DNA of 64,000 bases. Origin: Opeltia flavorubescens. Taxonomy: Eukaryota > Ascomycota > Lecanoromycetes > Teloschistales > Teloschistaceae. The stretch is taken from assembly GCA_000442125.1 (NCBI GenBank), contig KE546971.1, positions 684,583 through 748,582 on the forward strand, written 5' to 3'. Positions within the stretch are counted from its first letter, which is position 1, and the number at the start of each line of letters is the position of its first letter. The notes beneath the pieces are model-generated. The model worked only from the letters and a program-made list of their open reading frames with translations, had not been told where the DNA came from and ran no database searches. The position numbers and the translations under genes are program-made. Below, one piece after another: positions 1 to 12,048 of this stretch.

Positions 1-1154
1 AGATTTCGTAGGAATACTAGCGGTAGGTTTCTTCCCCTTTTTGGCCTCTTGTTGAGCCAAGTACTGCCTCCTATTGATTTCAAAATCCGCGTCGTTTAGG
101 TATTCCTCTAACGAACTGGTCAGACTTGTTGGTGCGTGTTTCAGCTTCGGTATCTCTAGTCTTGTAGCATTTTCGTACTGGCGTGCAACACTGAGGAATT
201 GCACCACTTGGTCCGTTTGCTTGCTGAAGGTTTTGTATATTTTGAATGCCCGTTCAGCGTCGAATTTGGACATTTCAAAGTAATGCTCTACTCGGTTCAG
301 CGCAAATACTGCGAACAGCTTTAAAATCTAGTCCTCACCCAAGACATTGATAGTGCCTTCATTCATGATACCAAATAATATCAATAAATCCATAGTCAAT
401 AAACGGAATGCAGTTAAGGTAATCTCATTCTCCGGATCATTGCTAAGGAGCTGAACAGAAAATGGTTAGTCAGAGCAAAATAAGATAGGAGTTCGATTTA
501 GTACTCACGTCACACTTGAGCAGGGCGTTGATCTGGGTCTGGATACTTTCCGTTTCTCGAAGGAGACCCTTGTCTACCGTCTGCCTTTTAAGCCGTCCTT
601 GACCTTCACGGACCCAATCGATTTTTGTATCCCGGAAAGCCTTCGCGCGGGCCAGTAGGTAGGAGTAGTAATGGCGGATGTTGGTTCCTTGAACTTGGAC
701 TAAGTAGAAACAAGTATTAGCGAGGAGTACCCAATTACTATCTCATAACCAGACAGGCTGTTGCTTTTCCCCTTGCCCAACTCATGTATCACATCAACTG
801 CATCCTCCTCTGCAAGGTTTTTACGAACATCGCCCTAGTAGTACAGACGGGAGCCCTTGACTACGTACCGTCGGAGAAGTTGCTAATCGCCAATTTGGAC
901 GGGGAATCAGCCAGATGCTTTAGTGTAACCCGAGGTTCTCCTTCTCTTATCATAAGATGAACGATGATCAGAGCCTTGAAGACTATAGTCCATGTCGAAT
1001 CTCTTAATCGGTTCTGTAGAGCTCTGAAGATCTCGGCGACACCAGCTTCCCCCGCATGAGTTGCAACAAGTATGTGCTCAACATATTTTGCTTTAGGTGC
1101 AGCAAGTTTGATCTTTGTTCCACCTTTTACCGATTTCTCAAAGGAGCCTGACAT
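1..1154 (-). CDS. AP180/CALM-type ANTH-domain endocytic adaptor (3' part outside window)
   Basis: Clathrin-coat adaptor whose N-terminal ANTH domain binds PtdIns(4,5)P2 at the plasma membrane and promotes clathrin assembly during endocytosis (fungal Yap1801/1802 family). Four exons are seen: 1154-869, 699-509, 450-339 and 287 to the left edge, with phases 1, 0 and 1 that agree throughout. The first exon carries the ANTH start (MSGSFEKSVKGGTKIKLA). Exon 2 carries the conserved NIRHYYSYLLARAK and GRLKRQTVDKGLLRETES stretches, exon 3 the ENEITLTAFRLLTMDLL helix, and exon 4 continues with HYFEMSKFDAERA. The C-terminal clathrin-binding tail lies outside the window. An in-frame ATG three codons upstream (1163) could also serve as start; 1154 was chosen because the family begins near this point. 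Confidence 0.9.
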
Positions 1155-2293
1155 TGCCGCCAAATTCTCAGGATGTTGCCTTTAACGGGAAGCAACAAGC
1201 GCGCAGTGGAGGCTAATGGTAAGAGTTTGGGATTCGATAGTTGGCTACGATTGCCCAAGAGCTCATATTTCTGTACTCTTCTGGTTCTCAGCGTTGGGAG
1301 CTGTATGATTCTCCACTCTTGTCACGGAGAGCCTGAAGCAAGAAGTGCGGGCAGGTCGGTACGCTGGAGTCTTAACATACTGTCGATTTGTGAATTCCGT
1401 CCATGGTGAACCGATGAGTCGGATGAGTGAAACTGTTAGCTGTGTGAATGAGTAGTCTTCATTGAAAGCATCTTGTTACCGGACCTCAACCTCAAGCTGT
1501 CAGGCTCTGAGTCGCATCGCTTCGTTCAACGCCAAGACTTCAAATGATTGGCGTGCGTCTTCACACAGGTCTCTACCGCGAGCAGCTGCTTGATTTCTGG
1601 ACTGCTAAAGCGTCGGAAGTATAACATAAGTTATCAAGGCTAAATTATGTACGATTAAGAATAGCTAAAAACCTCTATCAACTCATCTACTTTCGCAAAG
1701 GTCGAGACTGGGCTCATTATGAGCTACAGGCTTCAATACGGATTCATAATTCATTACAAAAATTCCCTTTAGCGCTACAATGGGTAGATCAGAGCTACAA
1801 CAACTTGAAATCTTAGAAATAGATTCGTAGGTTATGGGCAAAACGTCAGAACCATCGGCTAAGTAGCGATGTCATGTACATGAAAACCTGATTACTTCCA
1901 AGCTGAATGGTCAGATGCCTGCATCGCGTCCGTTAATGTAACAAGATGGGTGTGCCGAACGCCGATATCATCCTTCGCTTTTCCGTCAGCATGGCGGCCA
2001 CTTGAGCCCGGTGAAGGGAGAGCCGCCAGCTGATGGAAAGGAAGGGATCATCGATAACACTCAAGGCTTTCATCATCTGAAACGCTGTTAGTGGTATACA
2101 GCTACGTTGAGTCTGAGAAAGCTCACTTTTTTTCAAACTTGGAAGGATGAAGAAAGAAAGATCCTTTCGATCTGCCATCCGAATATGATCGTCCAGCCTC
2201 TTCATAGGGCTGAACGCGCTTATATGGGGCTAGGCGCTTGCGGTAGAAACAATTGTCCGTCCCAATGGCTAGCTTTCACAAAGTTTTTTTAAT
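1155..2293. other. Intergenic, divergent promoter region
   Basis: This 1.1 kb lies between the starts of the divergently transcribed AP180 and mitochondrial AspRS genes and presumably holds both promoters. Short open frames at 1173-1409 (+) and 1933-2205 (-) show no recognisable domain. No other feature is seen. Confidence 0.5.
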
Positions 2294-4497
2294 ATGGTGA
2301 TGCTCCTGAGAGTATATTTGAGGCATTCCAGAACTATCTGTAAGCTTCAGCCCTCAATCTCAGGTTATCAGCATCTGGGGTACATTTCGATATGGCCACA
2401 ACAGCAACCTTTTTCGTCCGGAAACAGATTGTTCCACAGGACTCGAGCTTCCAATCAACAACCAGATGACCGGCATGGAGAAACTCTTGTTCAGAGATTC
2501 AAAAGCTCCCGTAAGTCCGAATCGATTCCTGTGCGACGCTCCTCTCTTTGTTACTTAATCTGATATTTTGAAAAGTACATTTTCCACAAGAGACCCATAG
2601 TCTTACGGCATCTAACGCATTTTCTCCTGCCACTTTGGGAGAGACCGTAGTCCTTCATGGGTACCTAGGGTCTAGCGCCAGCCTTTCAAAAAAGCTCTTT
2701 TTCGTCCAATTGATTAGTAAAGATCGAATTCGTAGCATCCAACTTATTTCTTCCTCCAATCCTCTACCTGGTAAAGACCCTTTAGCCCAAGAACATGTTC
2801 GAAGGCTTCCCATGCACACGCCAGTGGCGGTAACGGGGATCATACGGGAAAGAAAACAGCAGCCTGACCAAAGTTCTTCCGACGTTCATAAGATTTTGCA
2901 TGTAGAGGTTGACTTGCTTAATGTCCAGCCGCTGAATGAGTTCCCTTCGGATATTATTGCCACTCCGGACACTGTCTTCGGTCCTGATCAACGTCATCTC
3001 CAATTAAGAGGAGATGTTAGATTAAAATCAGCACTGGCAGAGCGCTCCGCAATTGGATTCTTCTTGCGTTCTAAGCTGCACGACCTGGGCTTTGTTGAAG
3101 TTGAGACACCCTTACTGTTCAAGTCTACTCCAGAAGGTGCTCGAGAATTTATAGTTCCAACCCGGCGGAAAGGATTTGCCTATGCACTTCCTCAGAGCCC
3201 TCAGCAATACAAGCAAATTCTGATGAGCAGTGGTATAATCAAGTATTTTCAATTTGCAAGATGTTTTCGGGACGAAGATCTAAGAGCCGACAGACAGCCA
3301 GAATTTACTCAGGTGCGTAGACCATCCAGTTGATTTTTTTCTGATATTATTGCTTCTAATCTCATGTCGTGCTAGCTGGACTTGGAGATGTCGTTTTCTG
3401 GAGCAGCCGAAGTAATGAGGGTCATTGAAGACTTAGTCCATTCCCTCTGGTCTCAATTCTGCAAGGATCAACTTGCTGGATCATTTCCAAAGTTTAGCTA
3501 CGCGGAAGCCATGTCACGATATGGTTCAGATAAACCTGACATACGCATCAAACCGCAAATATCGAGAGTTGACTTCCTATTGCCGGGTGATCTCATCTCC
3601 AAAATCACGCCACTGCAGGGTCCAGTAGTGGATGCTTTCATCTTGCGATTTGATTCTCGCACGGATCGTGACACTCAGAAGACACGAAATTTCATAACCA
3701 AGTTCCTGGAGTCACCCGAAGGGATGCCGTTTGTTCTCAACCCCGAAGGAGCTCCAGGTGTTTTCATTGTTGACTCGAGGAAACCTCTCCAGGGTCTCCA
3801 AGCGCTTGGCTTTGAAGCTGCAGAACGGATAGAAGACCTTTACGACATAGAAGATGGAGATCTGCTCATTTTACAAGCTCGGCCGAATCGGGCTTTTAGC
3901 GGAGGTTCTACCGCTCTTGGTAACCTTCGGCTGGCCTTGCATGCGGCTGCTGTGCGGGAGGGATTCCTTGAGCCTTTGAAAGGCTTTGCACCGCTCTGGG
4001 TTACAGATTTCCCCCTCTTCTCTCCGATTTCGGATACAGAGCCAGGCCAGGGGGGAAGCGCTGGGTTGGCAGCCACACACCATCCTTTCACCTCCCCAAA
4101 GACTGCTGAAGATGTGGACATGCTCCTTCGAGATCCCACTAAAGTCATCGGCGATCACTACGATCTAGTCATTAATGGGGTGGAGCTGGGGGGTGGAAGT
4201 CGTCGGATCCACAGCGCGGACATGCAAGCCTTCATCATGAGGGATATACTGAAGATGAATCCCACAAGATTAGCAGACTTCTCGCATCTGCTGGAAGTAC
4301 TCCGCGCGGGATGTCCACCTCATGCAGGTATAGCACTTGGCTTCGATAGGCTGATCGCAATGATACTTAACAAATCGTCTGTCAGAGAGGTCATAGCGTT
4401 TCCGAAATCAGGCAAGGGAGAAGACATGTTGGTCAAAAGCCCAGGACCACTATCAGATGAAATACTCGAAACCTACTCTCTGCAATATCGTTCTTAG
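2294..4497 (+). CDS. MSD1: Mitochondrial aspartyl-tRNA synthetase
   Basis: Class II aminoacyl-tRNA synthetase that charges mitochondrial tRNA-Asp. Three exons (2294-2510, 2576-3312, 3376-4497) join in phase to 691 residues, a normal length for mitochondrial AspRS. The first exon gives a basic, Ser-rich N-terminus that fits a mitochondrial presequence. An OB-fold anticodon-binding region follows, containing [11 protein letters not shown] and FVQLIS. Class II motif 2 is split by the second intron: [16 protein letters not shown] lies before it and LDLEMSF after it. Motif 3 is [14 protein letters not shown], and the bacterial-type C-terminus [13 protein letters not shown] is present. The start is the first ATG of the open frame. 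The identification is firm; only the exact N-terminus is uncertain. Confidence 0.95.
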
Positions 4498-5895
4498 AAC
4501 AGAGAAATACCAGCTTATGGCGAGCTGAAACTCTATCTCGATACATGAGCATACAACAGCTATCCGTCTATACTTGAAGCGATGCATCTATCAGATCTGC
4601 GGCAAGCAGATCTGTCGACGTACAGTAGGGATGTTATAGCCTTGGACCGAGAACAGATCGATAGCGTGGACTTGCAGCTTGCATATTCGCAGTCCCGGAA
4701 ATGCCGAGCTGCAGCTCCCCGCACGCGGGTGGAAGTTGGTCGTCTCCTGACCTGTCTTCGCATCGGCTGAGATGAAGCTATAATGCGTCGACATGCACGC
4801 TACGTCAGCCACGGGTAACGGGCGGCGCTTCCAATCTTTGTCACCTCATCCGTGGACAACACCACATACCGCTTTGATTCTTCTCTCATCCCAAGCAGTG
4901 TGGTGATCTATAGATGAGCTTTCTTCAATGCCCGACTAAACATGTTCGCCGGTTTTCATTGAACTAATTCCAAGGACTTTCATTCGTGGCAGATCCTTTG
5001 CTATGCTCATCGCGTATTGCAGATGCCCATTGCATGCATTGACCCCACCTACTCTTGCCCAAACAACCAAAACTTATCAATATCACTGAGATCTACGATC
5101 TTTTGTCGCCTAACGACAGTCTCTTGGGACTGTCTAGACCTTCCGGCTCGCGATTCAGCATCGTGGGGTAAAGCGGTATCAGGTCCGATTAGCCAATGAA
5201 AGCACCGTTGATATTGGCCACTCGATTACTTCTGCAGCATGCTCAAGAATGAGTTATGGTTGTCTTTTCATCGAATTCCTCCGACGGCCTTCCACGAACC
5301 TCCTGGTATATCACAGCTGCTAAAGATGGTAATCGTTACTTGAAGGCTGAATGCTTAAGGTCCTACAACGTTCATAGCGAATTTCGAATGCTTTTGATGC
5401 CATTCGTGTAGGGTACAACTAATATCCCGCTTCGTGTATCGATACCACCCAGTTCGACGCAATAGCATGCTTTAATTGTTGCAGCATTTATTCATCTTTC
5501 CTTTCTCGTCTCTGCCTCCGCTTTCGACGTTCACAGGGTGATATGATTGGTTATCACGTAGGTCTGAGTTGTTTTCTATGATGTCAAAATGCTGCACAGC
5601 ATTCTTAAGCCGGGACACGTTGAATCTGTAGCGCTTTACATCTGCATTTAGAGCGGAGAAGGTTCATGCAACGGATCGAGCAGAGAGATGCCACGGAAAG
5701 TCTATCAATCAAAGACTACACCTATATATGACTGGAGAGGGTCATCATATGTCCTTCATTGCTGATATTCTGTCTTAAAAATCGCTTGGGCATCGTCTCT
5801 AATCGTGTAAAATCTTACATAGTAAGGCGTAAAAGTCAATCGAAACGCTGATGTGGCTGACAACGATAACTTACAAGCAGCCTCTCATAATCAAG
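4498..5895. other. Intergenic region with a small hairpin
   Basis: This 1.4 kb separates the MSD1 stop from the decarboxylase start. Apart from the perfect inverted repeat listed separately at 4592-4614, no gene or repeat is seen. The right end should hold the decarboxylase promoter. Confidence 0.5.
4592..4614. repeat. Perfect 9-bp inverted repeat with 5-base loop
   Basis: The arms CAGATCTGC (4592-4600) and GCAGATCTG (4606-4614) are exactly complementary around the loop GGCAA. The site lies about 100 bases after the MSD1 stop, so it could form a hairpin in that gene's 3' UTR. A chance palindrome is equally possible. Confidence 0.4.
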
Positions 5896-8800
5896 ATGAA
5901 CGGTGCCCCGACTAAAAAGCCCAAGGATATCCCCAATGGCGTCTCATACACCACCAAAAACTCAGAGGACGATGAGTCGCACCAGATGATCAGTTCCCTC
6001 TTTTTGGGCCCTCATGCAGAAAATTATGAATACTTTAAAAGCAACATTATTGCCATCCTAGAACACACCAGAGATGCCAGACTTAATTATTTCCCGGAGG
6101 ATGGGGTAAGAACCGAAACTGCATCTACACTGTTGTTCTTTTCGTTCTTTGCAGTTGTCGTTCTTTGCAGCAAATAGTCTGTATGCTGATTTATCGATCT
6201 TCCCTCCCTGATAGCGATTCATCAGCGAGCAGGTACAAGCATCAGCTGCATTCAACAAATCGACAGACAAAATTGGCAATGCAGTCAAGAAGGCCTCGGA
6301 GCTACTCGGCAAGCACTCTGTCCCCTGGTGGTCTCCTCGCTATTGTGGACATATGTGCATGGACATGAGCATGCCATCTCTCCTAGGCTATTTCATGACC
6401 ATGCTCTACAATCCGAACAATGTCACTATCGAAGCCAGTCCAATGACAATGATCGCCGAGATTGAAGCCGGCGAGCAGCTCTGCGAGATGTTTGGCTATG
6501 ATTTGAACCCTAAAGACAAAGATGCCCCCAAAGGGTGGGGCCATATCACCTGTGGTGGGACTGTGGCAAACTTGGAAAGTGTTTGGTACGTGAAACGGTT
6601 GCAATTGCATTGATGAAAATTTTGTGCTTGGAGAACGGAAGCTCACCTCTTATAGGGCCGGTATGTGTGTCCAGTGCGAATCCAGATTTGGCATATCATT
6701 ATCACGACTTATGTGTTTCCTTCACGCTGAATGTTCACCGCGTAGCTCGAAATCTCAAATTCTATCCCCTCGCCTTGCGTAATGCGATCAAAGACTTCGG
6801 ACCGCTCTCGTTTCTCTCGGATGTTTTTGTCGTGGAGACCTGCGGTGGTGCTAAGAAGCTCTTCAAAGATCTCACTAAATGGGAGTTACTGAATCTAAAG
6901 GTGCAAACGGTACTTGAGATACCAGACAGACTTTCCGTGGAGTATGGCATATCTTCGGGGTTTCTGCAGAATGTCATGAAAAAGTACGGTATCCAGTCGG
7001 TTGGCCTCGGTGCTCTTGAACGGCAGTACGAAATCGATAAGCCGATGCAATACATGCTTTGCAGCACTCGACATTATTCATGGCCCAAGAGCGGCGGTAC
7101 GTGTCTGCACCACCGTTTAGTCCCATCAAGTTAGCTGACATTTCGCAACCAGCAATCGCCGGTCTTGGTTCCGAAAACGTCGTTGGCATTGCCCCAGATA
7201 TCGAAGCACGCCTTGATTTGGATGATTTGGACAAACATCTTAAAGCGAGCCTCGAGAAACAGCAGGCGGTTTATGCGGTGGTTGCAATCATTGGCTCTAC
7301 CGAGGAAGGAGCTGTCGATTCTTTACGAGGAATTTTGAAGCTTCGAGAAATTTATCAAGCGCAGGGTCTTTCCTTTGTCGTAAGTCGCCAGCCAGACATC
7401 AAGCTTGCTCACAATCTCGTACCCACGATTCTCCTGCTGATACTCCTTAGGTGCATGCTGATGCCGCTTGGGGAGGTTATTTTGCTACCATGATTCCCAA
7501 GGACTTTAAGCCGGGCGACCCTAAGAATGCGGAACCACCGGCGCAGACAGGCAAAGGTGATGGCTTTGTGCCGGATGCGACTCTCAGAGTGGACACGCAA
7601 GAAGATATCTACGCTTTACGATTCGCCGACAGTATAACGGTAGATCCACACAAGGCTGGATATATTCCATATCCTGCTGGAGGTCTATGCTACCGCGACG
7701 GAAGGATGAGATTCCTTATCACTTGGACAAGCCCTTACATTTTAGGGACTGGAAATTTTGAAAGTATTGGAGTCTATGGGGTCGAAGGAAGGTAGGACTA
7801 TCCTGAGACCTCTGAGCAGTTGACAAAGACTGATTGTTTATCACGACAGCAAACCAGGAGCTTCAGCGATGTCGACTTGGCTCGCCAATAGATGCATCGG
7901 CACGAACACGGAAGGGTATGGTGCCCTTTTTGGTGAAGTCTGTTTCACAATCAGCAGGGTAAGGTCATTGCTTCCTGTGATGAACTCTAAGCAGTCACCG
8001 TAGTGTCGTATCCCAAAGTAACGGACGTGTACTGACCGAAGTCATGAATACAGCTGTCAGCACATTGGGCAGCCATGGCCACGGAACAGAGCAGCTATGT
8101 GTGCGTACCCCTCAATTTGCTGCCAGCCGAACGTAAAGCGATGGAGGACCCGAACTCGACGCCAGAGTCCTACGCTAAAGCCGTGGAGGAAGAGAAGGAG
8201 AAGATTCGCCAGCGCATTTTGGACAAGTCCAATCAAGAAATCATTGACGATGACGCGAATAGGGCTCCAGAAGATAAGGCGATGGTGCTCCTCAGAGCTC
8301 TTGGCTCAGATCTGAACATTAATACGTTCGCCCTTAACTTTAAGTACTCGGACGGCAGACTCAATGATGATGTCGAGGAAGCGAATTATTTGAATCGGAG
8401 GGTGATCGAGGCCCTTTCAGTCGATTCACCGGACGACGATCCGACCCAGATACCGTTCTATCTGACATCCACCGAGTTCGAACATGAGCTGTACGCTGAC
8501 TGCGCGCAGCATTTCAAGAAACGTTTAGGTCTAGCGCAGGATGAGCTCAGTCTGTTTGTGATGAGGAACGTGCTGATGACACCGTTCCCAACCGAGGGAA
8601 ACTTCATTAACAAGATGGTCGGCATCTTCCAGGAAGTGGTTGAGAGGGAGGTCCAGGTTCGTCTCTCCGCCATTAGATTCCAACCCCATTGATTCCCGGT
8701 GGACCTGATGAGCTGATACGATGCCAGGTTTGCCGCAAACGCAACGAAACCATGGAGAACCACCACAGCTTCATTCTCCAAGATGGAGAGGACAAAGTCT

Positions 8801-9717
8801 TCCTAGTGAACCGATCTATGTTCTACCTTGCCAGCCGTCGCCGCCAACTCATCGCATCGGCTAAACTAGATGAGAAATCCTTGAAGACATACCGCAACGC
8901 CAAGAAGGATAATCCAGGCGAGACGTTCTTCCTCAGCACCCAGCATAAGGAAGACATCACCGCTACCATGCTGAGCGACGGATCATTCGAAGCGGTCATC
9001 ACAAATAAATCAGGGTATACCACTTTTTCTTTTCATCTTCCACCTCCCAGTCGCTCCCCCCAAAACCCTTTCCCGTCTATCCTCCCGTCATCCAACAATG
9101 AATCTCAATATACTAACACATTCACCCCTTCCAGCAAAACCATTACCACTGGTGTGACCGTCACCTCCTTCACTGCCATCAAAGACCGCCCCTTGAACAG
9201 CAAATATCGCGACCACAGCTACCCAGCCAGCCACATGCCGTTCTACCTTTACGGTACCCCGTCCGCTCCCTACATCGACCACATGCTCCTCCTAGCCCCC
9301 AACATCCAGCTCTCCGCCCCAATCTCATCCCTATCGGTCGACCCGCCACTCTCTCCCTCCCTCCTCAAAGAAGGCGCCATCCTCCTCCTGCACGACGTCC
9401 ATGAATCAGCCATGCAACCCTTCCTGCCCACTTCTTCCCTCGTGGGCGGGCAAGGCCCTACGAGCGAAGGCAACTTCTTCTTCCGCAAAGGCAAGAAGTT
9501 CCAAGTCAGCGTTTTCAAAGATCGATTCGCTGTTGGAGCTGGGGGGCCAGGACTGGGAGATGTGGATTTCGGGCAGAGGGTTGCGGTAGGGGAGGCGGTG
9601 ATTGGAGACGGAGTCTGGGTGGATAGCGAGGGGGTGAATCGCGATCCGTTCAAGAGGCCCAGCCAGGTGGCGAAGTGGAGAGAGGAGTTTGATAAGATTG
9701 GGAAAGAGTTGGATTAG
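5896..9717 (+). CDS. PLP-dependent decarboxylase, tyrosine decarboxylase-like, with C-terminal extension
   Basis: Group II pyridoxal-5'-phosphate decarboxylase resembling bacterial tyrosine decarboxylases; the substrate is not proven. The best model has ten exons: 5896-6105, 6233-6585, 6656-6660, 6746-7096, 7153-7379, 7451-7791, 7850-7958, 8054-8656, 8728-9014 and 9135-9717. Together these give 3069 bases and 1022 residues. Family landmarks are MPSLLGYFMTML, GWGHITCGGTVANLESVW, IIGSTEEGAVDSL, VHADAAWGGYF, and the cofactor-lysine motif SITVDPHKAGYIPY. The third exon is only GGCCG and is needed to keep frame into ARNLKFYPLALRN. Decarboxylase homology appears to end near 8656. The last two exons add about 290 residues, including PFYLYGTPSAPYIDHMLLL, whose function I do not recognise. 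An in-frame ATG at 5851 would add 15 residues. Confidence 0.88.
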
Positions 9718-10283
9718 AGAGAGTCTGGGGTGTGATGTGGGTGACGATGAATTTTTAAGTACTTGTAATGGTGGACGTCATTCGCTCTTTTGGGTAACTG
9801 GTTTATCATGTCGATGAGCAGAGATAGGTTCCACAGCATACACTTATTCATCCTGGGTGCTGTCAAAAATTTCCAGACGTGTGCATTTCTTGCTGCCTGT
9901 TGATGGCCAGTGTAGCCTACTCCAGCATTCTACTGGATGATCTGACGTGTGCTGCTGGAATTGTGCAGCATACGTCATGTGCAAGCTGAGCTGAAATCGA
10001 CCGTGCCTGTACCCATAATCCCCTAGAATCGAGGTATCGTTACCTCGACTGGACCCTTCAGTATTGAATTACTCGAGGAGCGTTCCGTTCCGAGGCAATG
10101 TCAAGACTGCGGCGTTGGCAAATACAGCGAAGCGTTATGGGTCGAATTGATGGCCCAAGATGGCAGCCATAAGCATGCTGAGCGGTTAGATACAGCTCAC
10201 CGCTGCTAACTTCGTGCCAATCATGTGTCGTTTCAGGTGTCAGAGATACTTTCGATCTCAATTGAGTGCCTCCACCCTTGGCA
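9718..10283. other. Intergenic, convergent 3' ends
   Basis: This lies between the 3' ends of the decarboxylase (+) and the ureidoglycolate lyase (-). Nothing beyond presumed UTR sequence is seen. The small frame at 10058-10324 (-) overlaps the lyase end and has no support. Confidence 0.5.
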
Positions 10284-11003
10284 TCAAAGCTTCGACCTCC
10301 CAGCGTTCCCCTTATCCCCAACATTCACATTTAGATACTCCCCCTCTCTTGTCCCCTCCAATCTCACCTCCTGACAGTCTTCATCTCCAACCCCGTTCGC
10401 GAACTGCACGACTACAAAATCTATCCTCGTATCTCCTATCACCACCATAGGTGCATGCCATGTTCCCGCTCCATACGTAACCCCCTGACCGCTGTGACCC
10501 CAAAATGCTTGCAGATGGTGCAAATCCGGTGGACCTAACGTCTCAAATGGCGAATTGGGTTCGGGAGGTAGTATGGGCGCCACTATGACAAGATACTTTG
10601 ATTGACCCAAGGACTCTGGCGGCGGGGAACTCAATGGGATGAACGTTTGCGTGGTATAGGGATGGCGCTCGAGGATCTCGACATCAAACACTACCGTGCT
10701 TGGTTTAGTTTTTGGGTGACGGAGGGATCGTGGGAAACAAGAGAACATGTTCATGACTGGCTTGGAAGGGATCTTGCTTGGAGCGGAGTCGTAGAGGTTG
10801 CGCATGTGGGTGACATCGAGGTATTTCAGGGCGGTGGATTGATTTGCTGGGACTACCGTGGGACTTTCTGGAAGAGGAGAGGGTATGATGGACGTGGACG
10901 GTGGGAGGGGACATTCGATGACGTTGCCGAAAGGAGCAAAAGCGGATTGTGTGAGGGTCGTGGTTTCAATAAGAAGGTTTGTTGATGGGATAGAGGGAAT
11001 CAT
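10284..11003 (-). CDS. DAL3: Ureidoglycolate lyase (allantoin degradation)
   Basis: Single-exon gene of 239 residues for ureidoglycolate lyase, which splits ureidoglycolate into glyoxylate and urea, the last step of purine-ring (allantoin) catabolism. It fits the family (yeast Dal3 is about 195 residues) with a somewhat longer N-terminal half rich in Ser and Pro. Conserved family features are the start TLTQSAFAPFGNVIE, the segment LEILERHPYTTQTFIPLS-like (seen as VEILERHPYTTQTFIPLS), and the core GVTYGAGTWHAPMVVIG followed by DFVVVQFANGVGDEDCQEV near the C-terminus. No intron is needed. In fungi this pathway is normally under nitrogen-catabolite control, but I could not pick out a convincing GATA cluster in its upstream region. 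Confidence 0.93.
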   Translation of the reverse strand: MIPSIPSTNLLIETTTLTQSAFAPFGNVIECPLPPSTSIIPSPLPESPTVVPANQSTALKYLDVTHMRNLYDSAPSKIPSKPVMNMFSCFPRSLRHPKTKPSTVVFDVEILERHPYTTQTFIPLSSPPPESLGQSKYLVIVAPILPPEPNSPFETLGPPDLHHLQAFWGHSGQGVTYGAGTWHAPMVVIGDTRIDFVVVQFANGVGDEDCQEVRLEGTREGEYLNVNVGDKGNAGRSKL

Positions 11004-11591
11004 GGTAGTTTACTTGAAGTCCCATCAATAATATTTGGACATTCGCTTCCAGATTGTATCATGATACTTCATGCTGCCAAGCGATTACCTTATTTGAAAA
11101 CGTTGTCGAGGTTGTGACTTCCGGTTTCGTGACTTTTAGCAAATGCAAAACCCTTGCTGAGATCTTGGCATGACATATCATGGTAAGGAGACCAACGATC
11201 ATGCATGTGAATGTTCAAAATGTTGCGCAGAAAACACAGATCAACTCAACTACATGATTGGCTTCCACGGGAGACATCATGTAAGTGTACACGTTGGTAA
11301 AATGGAAGCCCTGCATGTATTGAAAAGAGGCTCACGGAAGGTCTGGCTATGGGCAGAAATTAGGCTCCACTGGATTTTTGACAATGATACGCTCAAAACT
11401 TCCTGAACAGAGGTCGGCGTAATCCTTACTTTGATTTATCTACTAGTACATGTTGCCTTCAAACAATTGATAGAACTTTTCAATCTCTGTACCTGGAACA
11501 ACCGCAACTAAATAAGGCATACAAGGAAATGTATTCTCTTTCTGGCTTTTTTGTCTCCTCACGTAATCGCAAATTCATGTCTTCCTTATCT
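11004..11591. other. Intergenic, upstream of ureidoglycolate lyase
   Basis: This holds the presumed promoter of the minus-strand lyase and the 3' flank of the small secreted protein. No other gene, RNA or repeat is seen; the 78-codon frame at 11170-11406 has no recognisable features. Confidence 0.45.
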
Positions 11592-12048
11592 CTAGTCTCT
11601 CACGACTTTAAAGCTTCGAACGTTCCCCAAGAGCGCAACATTCTGGCAAACAGGATTGGTACCACTGCCCTGCGATGTCTTCTCATCCCGACAACCCGCC
11701 TTTTCATAGAGAGTAATCTTCCACACTCCACGAGGGTTCCAGCGAAAGCTACTCGGAGCGAAACCGATGTTGGTACATCCCGAAGGCTTATACCATGAGT
11801 TATAGGACGCAGTTTTACCGTCTGCCTTACAATTGCCCGTCGCGAAGAAGTTGGCGTCCCAATTGGGTGCGGCGGCGGCGACAGCTTCCTCGGCGTTGGC
11901 GTTGCGGCTACCGAGTTTTTGTCAGCTTCTCCATGACGCATGATCGATCAGGAACTCACGCTATTACTTCAGCCTCCTCTGCCGGATATGCGGCACTGAA
12001 TGGTAGTGCGGCCGCAAGAGCCAAAATGATGGACTTAGTCAATTGCAT
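11592..12048 (-). CDS. Small secreted four-cysteine protein
   Basis: A two-exon gene that no single open frame reveals. Exon 12048-11960 reads MQLTKSIILALAAALPFSAA, a clear signal peptide with predicted cleavage near residue 20. A 52-base intron (11959-11908, GTGAGT donor, GGTAG acceptor) follows, then exon 11907-11592, ending SFKVVRD. The total is 134 residues with no cysteine in the signal peptide and four in the mature part (about 56, 74, 102, 117), which suggests two disulphides. The mature protein starts with an Ala/Glu-rich pro-like segment and then a globular Trp/Tyr-rich region. Size and layout match fungal small secreted or effector-like proteins; no named family or activity is recognised. 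Confidence 0.75.

Noticed and set aside
741-835. Coding-like piece (DVRKNLAEEDAVDVIHELGK, minus strand) between two AP180 exons
   Set aside because: Its frame does not fit either donor of the preceding exon, while joining 869 directly to 699 gives the conserved FSDVQVQGTNIRHYY. I treat it as intron.
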